Assembly: GCA_024364735.1 (NCBI GenBank) | Contig: JAGFNQ010006467.1 | Span: forward strand, 36,215 to 100,214 | Source of the DNA: Boesenbergia rotunda | Lineage: Eukaryota; Streptophyta; Magnoliopsida; Zingiberales; Zingiberaceae | Length of the DNA: 64,000 nt | Direction: 5' to 3' | Shown here: in pieces, positions 56,987 to 64,000 of the stretch | How positions within the stretch are numbered: position 1 is the first letter of the stretch | Layout: the number at the start of each line of letters is the position of its first letter | Made by a program: the position numbers and the translations under genes | The notes under the pieces: generated by a model | Told to the model about the DNA's origin: nothing | Database searches by the model: none | The model's input: only the letters and a program-made list of their open reading frames with translations

Positions 56987-57236
56987 TGCTCCCGGGGATT
57001 TGGTGCAGCGAAAGGGGCAACTAGTTGTCAACCTAGGCATCCAAGGTTCGATCCCTAACTACGACGTATTTTGCAGGATTTTTCCCTCCAAATGGGGCGC
57101 AAAACCTGGGACGTTGGACTTCTGGACCGCCAACCGCGACCACTTTCTGATTTATCTTGGCGGCCAGTGGGAAATATCCGTGGAGTCGAGTCGATCGCCC
57201 GAGGTTCTACGTTACCCAACCTCATTTATCATTTTT
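56987..57236 (+). mobile_element. tRNA-derived SINE
   Basis: About 250 bp with an A-box-like TGGTGCAGCGAAAGG (57001-57015) and a perfect B box GGTTCGATCCC (57045-57055) 30 bp further on: the internal RNA polymerase III promoter. It ends in a short T-rich tail. The flanks are a 13-bp target duplication with one mismatch, AAAAGATTATTTT (from 56973) and AAAAGAATATTTT (57237-57249), the kind left by LINE machinery. It lacks a tRNA fold, so it is not a tRNA gene. Confidence 0.75.
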
Positions 57237-57249
57237 AAAAGAATATTTT

Positions 57250-57505
57250 GTTGGCGGCAATCTATGGTCCGGAGTGACCATGTGTTTTGATGTTTGGGAA
57301 AAGGGTTTAAGTTAGGTTCACCCTTGTGTTTGATATGTGTATTTGAGTGTGCAGGTTTGCAGGATACACATTGACTTAGCTGGACGACTTCGGGACCGGT
57401 GAAGGATGACATGGGAGACGAGCCGTGGGCTTGCATGCATCCAAGGGACATGGACAAAGCAGGGACGATGAGCCGAGGAAGCGAACTTCAAGGCATACAC
57501 AAAGG
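57250..57505. other. Unassigned repeat fragment left of Gypsy 2
   Basis: GC-moderate DNA (GTGTTTTGATGTTTGGG, CGACTTCGGGACCGGTGAAG), probably part of the interrupted copia-like element. It ends at the Gypsy 2 target flank AAAGG. Confidence 0.4.
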
Positions 57506-58242
57506 TGATAAGCACCTTGGAAGGGATCGCCTTGAAATTCAGATGTAGGGAAGGATATTGACGCCACACTCAAGAAAGATGAGAGGGTGAGTGATAAGTC
57601 ATGGGGGTTTCGATCGCCACAAGTTGCCTTGATAAGATCACGATTAGTTCTTTGCCTAAGAACCAAAGGAAGCTCTCACAATAGAGAAAACTCTGATTTC
57701 ATTCAAACTTAACCTCCTTGGCCATACAAGAGTTCTCCTATATATAGACTTAGTGGAGGTTGAAACATTAACCTCTACCACACTTCCCACTAAGCACTAA
57801 TTATGCACCATTATCATGCATGCATGCATGCATGATATTTATTTCCCACAATTCCCTAATACTAGCTTAGGAACTCCCAAAAGCATTAAAAACCCACCAA
57901 AAGACATCAAAAAATAACTTTAGAAAATTCCCCCCAAAAATACCCACGAAAATTGGACACTTGTAGCCCTTGAATGCATCTTGGACCATGTGGTTTTGGG
58001 CCTTCAAGTTTTGTCTTCATGTGGGCTCAATTTCACTTTTAATTTGAAGGAATGTGATCCATTTAGTTGTTGCCTCCATTGTGCATTGATCCTTCTTCTC
58101 CTTGAGCTCCATTATTAAGCCTTCCAAAGCTTGCTTCATTCTCTTAGTCTTGGATCTTGTCATGGGTCCTCCAATTCCTTTCAATGCCTCTTCCTCTATG
58201 GCTTTGTCTTGTAAGCTTGTATCCCCTCCTTGGTCCACATCA
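57506..58242 (-). repeat. 3' LTR of Gypsy 2
   Basis: 737 bp, TGATAAGCACC to GTCCACATCA on the forward strand. It contains GCATGCATGCATGCATG near 57815 and the last 74 codons of pol. Confidence 0.93.
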
Positions 58243-60995
58243 TTCCCTCCTTCTTTATGTGAATTCGTCCTCGAATTTAGATCTTCATCACCTACATCAA
58301 ATGGACGCAAATCAGCCACATTAAATGTTGCACTAACACCATACTTACCGGGCAAGTCAATTTTGTAAGCATTGTCATTAATTCTTTCCAACACTTGGAA
58401 TGGTCCATCTCCTTTTGGTTGAAGCTTTGATTTCCTTTGGGCAGGAAACCTTTCCTTTCTCATATGAACCCACACCCAATCACCGGGTTCAAGGACAACT
58501 CTTTTTCTCCCTTTATTGGCTCTCTTCGCATATTGCTCCATTTTCTTCTCAATTTGAGTTTTAACTTGCTCATGAAGCTTTTTCACATATTCTGCCTTTG
58601 CTTGACCATCCTTGTGAACTAAAGAAGAAGTGTTAGGTAAAGGAAGCAAATCAAGAGGTGTTAGCGGATTGAACCCATAAACAATCTCAAAAGGGGAAAA
58701 TTGAGTAGTAGAATGGACAGCCCTATTATAAGCAAATTCAACATGAGGTAAACATTCTTCCCAAGACTTAATGTTCTTCTTAATAATTGCTCTAAGAAGA
58801 GTAGAAAGAGTCCTATTTACCACCTCAGTTTGGCCGTCAGTTTGAGGGTGACATGTAGTGGAGAAAAGAAGCTTTGTTCCTAGTTTGTTCCATAAGGTCC
58901 TCCAAAAATGACTTAAGAATTTGGTGTCACGATCTGAAACAATGCTCCTAGGCATGCCATGAAGTCTTACAACCTCTTTGAAAAACAAATCTGCCACATG
59001 AGTTGCATCATCCACTTTGTGGCAAGGTATGAAGTGTGCCATCTTAGAAAATCTATCAACTACCACAAAAATGGAGTCCTTACCTTTTTGAGTGCGTGGT
59101 AGCCCTACAACAAAATCCATAGACAAGTCAATCCAAGGGGAATCAGGAATAGGCAAAGGAGTGTAAAGTCCATGAGGTGATACCTTAGATTTTGCTTTTC
59201 TGCACACAATGCACTTTTCACAAAATTTTTGCACATCATGCCTTAAGTGTGGCCAATGAAAATGTTCATGCAACATTTCTAAGGTCTTTTGAACCCCAAA
59301 GTGTCCCATTAGACCCCCCTCATGTGCTTCCCTAACTAGCAATTCACGCATGGATCCTCTAGGCACACAAAGTCTATTGTTCTTAAACAAGTAATTATCA
59401 TGCCTAACAAACCCATTTTGTGATTTCTTTTCATACGCAGCATATAATTCAGAGAAGTCACTATCATGTTCATACAACTCTTTGATATGTTCAAAGCCAA
59501 GTAATTTAGTTTCAAGTGTCACAAGCAAATTATACCTTCGTGAAAGTGCATCTGCTACAACATTTACCTTGCCTTGCTTATGCTTAATCACATACGGAAA
59601 TTGTTCAAGAAATTCAACCCATTTGGCATGCCTTTTGTTGAGCTTCCCCTGCCCTTTCAAATACTTCAAAGATTCATGATCACTATGAATAACAAATTCT
59701 TTAGGCAAAAGATAGTGCTGCCATGTTTGCAAAGATCTAACAAGTGCATACAATTCTATATCATAAGTGGAATAGTTGAGAGTGGCGCCACCTATCTTCT
59801 CACTAAAATATGCAATGGGATGTCCATTTTGAAGTAAAACAGCCCCAATACCCACATGAGATGCATCACATTCAATTTCAAATGATTTGGAAAAATCAGG
59901 CAAAGCAAGAATGGGTGCATGTGTGAGTTTGTCCTTAAGTGCTTGAAATGCATTTTCTTGATTCTCTCCCCACTTAAAACTCATATTTTTCTTGACAATT
60001 TCATTTAGGGGTGCTGCCAGTGTGCTAAAATCCTTCACAAACCTTCTATAGAAACTTGCCAACCCATGGAAGCTCCTAACCTCACTCACAGTTTTGGGGG
60101 TTGGCCAATCTCTAATGGCCTTAACCTTCTCTTCATCAACCTGCACTCCTTTAGAACTTACGACAAATCCAAGAAAAACCACATGATCAGTGCAAAAAGA
60201 ACACTTTTCTAAGTTAGCATACAGTATCTCCTTTCTAAGGACATGCAAGACAGATTTGAGATGTGCTACATGCTCAACCAAACTCTTGGAATATACCAAA
60301 ATATCATCAAAGTATACTACCACAAATTTTCCTAGGAATTCTCGTAAAACATGGTTCATAAGCCTCATAAAAGTGCTTGGCGCATTAGTTAACCCAAAAG
60401 GCATTACCAACCATTCATACAATCCATATTTAGTTTTGAAAGCAGTTTTCCATTCATCCCCTTCCCTTATCCTAATTTGATGGTACCCACTTTTCAAATC
60501 AATCTTAGTAAAGAAGCAAGCACCATGCAATTCATCAAGTAAATCATCAAGTCTAGGGATAGGATGTCGATACCGAATTGTGATGTTGTTGATAGCTCTA
60601 CAGTCCGTGCACATCCTCCATGATCCATCCTTTTTAGGTACCAAAATTACTGGTACAGCACAAGGACTTAAGCTCTCTCTCACCCATCCTTTTTGTAATA
60701 ACTCCTCCACTTGATTCTGTATCTCCTTTGTTTCTTGAGGGTTGCTCCTATAGGCAGGCCTATTGGGAAGAGAAGCACCAGGAATAAGGTCCATTTGGTG
60801 TTCTATTCCCCTCATTGGTGGCAAACCGTGAGGTACTTCCTGGGGAAACACATCCTCAAAGTCCTGCAAAATAGCAACAACATCACTGGGCAAGGAGTTA
60901 GTATTAGTTTCCAAGCAAGTTTCCTTGCACAAAAGAAGAAATATAGGTTGCCTTGTCAAATAAGCTCTCTTCACCTCACTTCCTCTTGCAAACAA
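58017..60995 (-). CDS. pol: Gypsy 2 reverse transcriptase, RNase H and integrase
   Basis: An intact 992-codon frame. RT spans residues ~110-275, with SKIDLKSG-like FFTKIDLKSGYHQI and catalytic YFDD at 228-231. RNase H spans ~373-486 (FEIECDASHVGIGAVL, VIHSDHESLKYL, ADALSRR). The integrase zinc-binding part uses His565 and Cys592/Cys595 (EKCIVC). The integrase catalytic residues are Asp627 (SMDFVV), Asp688 (VSDRDTKF) and Glu724 (QTEVVNR). The GPF-type end (GDGPFQVLERI) is at ~863. Residues from ~919 on lie inside the 3' LTR and include GGPMTRSKTKRMKQAL. All catalytic residues are present, but the frame has lost its gag-protease start. The product would make and insert cDNA in the nucleus. Confidence 0.92.
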   Translation of the reverse strand: MFARGSEVKRAYLTRQPIFLLLCKETCLETNTNSLPSDVVAILQDFEDVFPQEVPHGLPPMRGIEHQMDLIPGASLPNRPAYRSNPQETKEIQNQVEELLQKGWVRESLSPCAVPVILVPKKDGSWRMCTDCRAINNITIRYRHPIPRLDDLLDELHGACFFTKIDLKSGYHQIRIREGDEWKTAFKTKYGLYEWLVMPFGLTNAPSTFMRLMNHVLREFLGKFVVVYFDDILVYSKSLVEHVAHLKSVLHVLRKEILYANLEKCSFCTDHVVFLGFVVSSKGVQVDEEKVKAIRDWPTPKTVSEVRSFHGLASFYRRFVKDFSTLAAPLNEIVKKNMSFKWGENQENAFQALKDKLTHAPILALPDFSKSFEIECDASHVGIGAVLLQNGHPIAYFSEKIGGATLNYSTYDIELYALVRSLQTWQHYLLPKEFVIHSDHESLKYLKGQGKLNKRHAKWVEFLEQFPYVIKHKQGKVNVVADALSRRYNLLVTLETKLLGFEHIKELYEHDSDFSELYAAYEKKSQNGFVRHDNYLFKNNRLCVPRGSMRELLVREAHEGGLMGHFGVQKTLEMLHEHFHWPHLRHDVQKFCEKCIVCRKAKSKVSPHGLYTPLPIPDSPWIDLSMDFVVGLPRTQKGKDSIFVVVDRFSKMAHFIPCHKVDDATHVADLFFKEVVRLHGMPRSIVSDRDTKFLSHFWRTLWNKLGTKLLFSTTCHPQTDGQTEVVNRTLSTLLRAIIKKNIKSWEECLPHVEFAYNRAVHSTTQFSPFEIVYGFNPLTPLDLLPLPNTSSLVHKDGQAKAEYVKKLHEQVKTQIEKKMEQYAKRANKGRKRVVLEPGDWVWVHMRKERFPAQRKSKLQPKGDGPFQVLERINDNAYKIDLPGKYGVSATFNVADLRPFDVGDEDLNSRTNSHKEGGNDVDQGGDTSLQDKAIEEEALKGIGGPMTRSKTKRMKQALEGLIMELKEKKDQCTMEATTKWITFLQIKSEIEPT
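58243..58256 (-). promoter_or_regulatory. Polypurine tract of Gypsy 2
   Basis: The reverse strand reads AAAGAAGGAGGGAA directly before the LTR start TGATGTGG. It lies within the pol frame. Confidence 0.85.
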
Positions 60996-62726
60996 ATTTT
61001 CTATTCTTCTCTCTTTCTTTTCCTCGTTCTCTCTTTTCTTTTCCTCATTCTCCTCTTTTCCTTTTCTTTCCTCATTCTCTCTTTCTTTTCCTCATTCTCT
61101 CCTTTCTTTTCTTAAGCTCTCGCTCTTCTTTTCTCTTTTCTCTCGCATTTTTTTTTGATCCGCACAAACCTCCCTAGGTGATAATGGTACAAGTGTGACT
61201 TTGTGGGAATTGTGAAGAAATGAGAACTTGTTGGAGAATCCATCATGGTGAGCTCGCCTATCAAACTGCCAAGGTCTTCCAAGAAGAATGTGGCTTGCCT
61301 CCATAGGTACAATATCACATAGAACTTGATCTTCATATTTTCCAATGGAGAAATTAATCATCACTTGTTGATTCACCACCAATTCACCACTATTACTTAG
61401 CCATTGGAGTTTATATGGTTTGCATGAGGTGTAGTCTTGAGGTTGAGTTTGGTAACCAACCTAGTGCTTGCCACATTGGTGCAACTTCCACCATCAATGA
61501 TCATAGAGCATGTTTTACCTTGAATAAGGCAACGAGTATGAAAATATTCTCTCTTGGTCCTCCTCATGCTCCTTGGCTTGACTTCCTAATAACCTTCTAA
61601 CCACCAAGAGATCGCCATCTTGCGCATAGGCTGCTCCATCATGTGCCTCATCGCTTGAAGAAGAAGAATGAGAAGAAGTTTCTTCACTAGAGATGCTCCC
61701 ATTATCCCTAACCACCATAGTCTTCTTATTCGGGCATTCGGATGCGATATGTCCTTTTCCCAAACACTTGAAGCACTTGATATCCCTGCTCTTAGAAGTA
61801 GAAGAAGTAGTAGTAGGAAAAGGCTTCTTAGCGCTTGTTACCTCTTTGAATTAGAAGAGGAACCCTCCTTCTTTGGCTTGTCCTTCCAATTTGAAGAGTA
61901 GTTTGAAGAAGATGGTCTTTTCATAACGCCCTTTCTCTTTAATTGTTGCTCCACTTTCATTGCTTGATGAACTAAGTCTTCAAGCTCCACATAATGTTGT
62001 AGCTCTACAATGTCTCCAATATCTCGGTTTAGGCCATGGAGAAATCGAGCCATAGTTGCTTCTCTTTCCTCCTCAATATTGGCCCTAAGCAAAGCCACCT
62101 CCATCTCCTTGTAATACTCATCCACACTCCTACTCCCTTGGATGAGTCTTTGCAATTTGTGGTGCAACTCCCTATGGTAGTGGGAAGGCACAAATCTCCT
62201 TCTCATCAAAGTCTTCATTTCACCCCAAGTGTTGATAGGGTGCTCTCCATACCTTCTTCTCTCCTTTTGCATTTGATCCCACCAAATTAAAGCATAATCG
62301 GTGAACTCAAGGGCAGCCACCTTCACTTTCTTTGCATCAGGGTAATTGTGGCATGAGAAGATTTGCTCTATTTTCATTTCCCACTCAAGATATGTGTCGG
62401 GGTCATTCCTCCCTTGGAAGGAAGGTACCTTGACTTTCACCCCTCTTAGATCGTCTTCATGTTGATGGTTTCTACCTCCTCTTTCGTGTCTTCGTCCCCC
62501 TTCACGCCTCCTTCTTTCTCTTGGAGAACTATAGAATAGGTCATTCCCGGATGAGATTCTTCATGATTAGAATTTTCCCCATGGTTGGAAACTCTTCCTC
62601 CTTCAAGTCGGTCCATCCTTTCATGTAAGCTTCAAGTTGTCTTTGAAGCATTCTCTCAAAGTGTTGAGTAAGCGCCTCCATTTGAAGCCTATTAGGATCT
62701 TGCCTAGGGGAGTTTTCCCCACTCAT
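60996..62726 (-). pseudogene. gag-pro: Gypsy 2 gag and protease, multiply frameshifted
   Basis: ATG 62726 (MSGENSPRQDPNRLQ) opens a frame that ends at 62541. The capsid core is in 62440-61838 (KVKVPSFQGRNDPDTYLEWE, WWDQMQKERRRYGEHPINTW, LQHYVELEDLVHQAMKVEQQ). The zinc knuckle CFKCLGKGHIASEC straddles 61763 in another frame. Protease pieces follow: an IIDGGSC-type active site near 61500, then LLGRPWQFDR in 61382-61092. A low-complexity Glu/Lys/Arg linker joins it to RT. At least three single-base shifts separate the pieces, although the LTRs are nearly identical; sequencing error in homopolymers is an alternative explanation. Confidence 0.8.
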
Positions 62727-62750
62727 GCTTGCAACAAAAAAAAATGACAA

Positions 62751-63281
62751 GGAAAATTACACAAGAAATGTTAGAAAGACCTCACCACTCGCCTCACGTG
62801 GTTGCACTCAAATTTATCCACTCAGCTTCCTTTATAAGCCCTTAAGAAAAGAACCTTATCAACGATTTTCTCAAGACAACAAGTAGACACTCAAGTGAGC
62901 AAGAAACCAACAAGAGAATATGAGTAGAACAAGAGAAATAAACGGTTAGAACAAGAAATTCAGCAACGATCAAGAGCAATGAGAGAAATATTGGGTCCTT
63001 TCAATTCGCCGATCTTCCTTCTTTTTTTTTTTTTGTTTTTTTTTTCGAATTTCCTTTTGTCCTTTTTTTTTTCTTCAGTCAAAAACACAATGACTCAAGT
63101 AAACCTTTTTTTTTTTCAACTCTTTTTTTTTTTTTTGAGTTTAGGACCCAAATAGAGAAGCGATAAATAGAGTTGGAGAATGAAAACACCAATGGAATAC
63201 TATGGATGAGAGATTAACAAAGATGAACAAGAACACAAATGAAGAAGAACAAAACGTAAACCTGAAAATCAAGGAGCCAAC
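62751..63281 (-). other. Gypsy 2 leader with T-rich tracts
   Basis: Untranslated leader between primer-binding site and gag. T runs at 63020-63140 on the forward strand parallel those of Gypsy 1. Confidence 0.75.
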
Positions 63282-63293
63282 GCTCTGATACCA
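63282..63293 (-). promoter_or_regulatory. Primer-binding site for initiator tRNA-Met (Gypsy 2)
   Basis: The reverse strand reads TGGTATCAGAGC, two bases inside the 5' LTR. Confidence 0.9.
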
Positions 63294-63295
63294 AA

Positions 63296-64000
63296 TGATA
63301 AGCACCTTGGAAGGGATCGCCTTGAAATTCAGATGTAGGGAAGGATATTGACGCCACACTCAGAAAGATGAGAGGGTGAGTGATAAGTCATGGGGGTTTC
63401 GATCGCCACAAGTTGCCTTGATAAGATCACGATTAGTTCTTTGCCTAAGAACCAAAGGAAGCTCTCACAATAGAGAAAACTCTGATTTCATTCAAACTTT
63501 AACCTCCTTGGCCATACAAGAGTTCTCCTATATATAGACTTAGTGGAGGTTGAAACATTAACCTCTACCACACTTCCCACTAAGCACTAATTATGCACCA
63601 TTATCATGCATGCATGCATGCATGATATTTATTTCCCACAATTCCTAATACTAGCTTAGGAACTCCCAAAAGCATTAAAAACCCACCAAAAGACATCAAA
63701 AATAACTTCAGAAAATTCCCCCAAAAATACCCACGAAAATTGGACACTTGTAGCCCTTGAATGCATCTTGGATCATGTGGTTTTGGGCCTTCAAGTTTTG
63801 TCTTCATGTGGGCTCAATTTCACTTTCAATTTGAAGGAATGTGATCCATTTAGTTGTTGCCTCCATTGTGCATTGATCCTTCTTCTCCTTGAGCTCCATT
63901 ATTAAGCCTTCCAAAGCTTGCTTCATTCTCTTAGTCTTGGATCTTGTCATGGGTCCTCCAATTCCTTTCAATGCCTCTTCCTCTATGGCTTTGTCTTGTA
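63296..64000 (-). repeat. 5' LTR of Gypsy 2, cut by the window end
   Basis: Matches 57506 onward base for base apart from a few single-base differences (for example CTCAGAAAG against CTCAAGAAAG). About 30 bp remain outside the window. Confidence 0.93.

Larger units (their letters stand above)
57506..64000 (-). mobile_element. Ty3/Gypsy element number 2, nearly complete
   Basis: Reverse strand: 5' LTR from 63296 (about 30 bp beyond the window edge), tRNA-Met primer site, T-rich leader, gag, zinc knuckle, protease, RT, RNase H, integrase, purine tract, 3' LTR 57506-58242. The two LTRs differ by very few bases over 700 bp, so the insertion is young even though gag is frameshifted. The pol frame runs 226 bp into the 3' LTR. 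The GGPMTRSKTKRM tail within the LTR is reminiscent of CRM-like chromoviruses that lack a normal chromodomain; clade assignment is tentative. Confidence 0.92.

Noticed and set aside
57001..57060. tRNA gene
   Set aside because: A and B boxes are present, but the sequence cannot form a cloverleaf and continues into a SINE body.
57000..57290. 96-codon forward frame
   Set aside because: Lies across the SINE body and its flank; the Pol III boxes and target duplication explain the sequence better.

Overview
This window reads as nuclear DNA from a flowering plant, in a dense, nested transposable-element region. The evidence is the mix of element families: a Tat-lineage Ty3/Gypsy element with a second RNase H, an Athila-like element primed by tRNA-Asp, Ty3/Gypsy elements primed by initiator tRNA-Met whose pol end lies inside the LTR, an L1-type LINE with a DUF4283/zinc-knuckle ORF1, a CACTA element, MULE remains with Ulp1-like genes, Ty1/Copia-type relics and a tRNA-derived SINE. 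I could not fix the species. No intact host gene was recognised. The only host-gene hint is a possible reverse-strand 5'-UTR exon and first intron at 1-1140.

Layout. 1-2827: low-copy-looking DNA. 2828-5217: non-autonomous CACTA element with TCA target duplication. 5218-6340: unassigned. 6341-11211: Tat-type Gypsy (5' LTR, gag, protease, RT, RNase H, second RNase H), cut at 11211 by a reverse-strand Athila-like non-autonomous element (11212-19748). That element encodes a Q-rich protein with 27-residue acidic/Cys repeats. 19749-20110: a LINE 3' end. 20111: a single N. 20112-24780: reverse-strand Gypsy number 1, truncated at the N. 24781-36075: reverse-strand L1 LINE, split by a non-autonomous copia-like LTR element (27199-34178, target duplication ATTAA).

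36075-50790: MULE-derived region. It holds a broken mudrA-like transposase (+) and two diverged Ulp1/C48-type genes (-), A at 39340-43178 and B at 47870-50790. It also has six clusters of a hairpin-forming GGCCTGAAA repeat and a 158-bp minisatellite (44101-47090) with a solo LTR inside. Gene A is interrupted by a solo LTR plus filler DNA. 51600-57505: copia-type relics, a solo LTR with ATTAT duplication, and a SINE with a 13-bp target duplication. 57506-64000: reverse-strand Gypsy number 2, nearly complete; its 5' LTR runs off the window edge.

These pieces are layers of insertion and do not work as a pathway. Relative order can be read from target duplications: Athila-like into Tat, copia-like D into the LINE, solo LTR into the minisatellite, solo LTR into a copia relic. 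Two things stand out. The LTRs of copia-like family D carry an array of about eleven short stem-loops whose stems change on both arms while the loop stays constant. The flanks of the LINE, the Athila-like element and the Tat element cannot be reconciled across the N at 20111, so that junction is probably a scaffold gap or misjoin.
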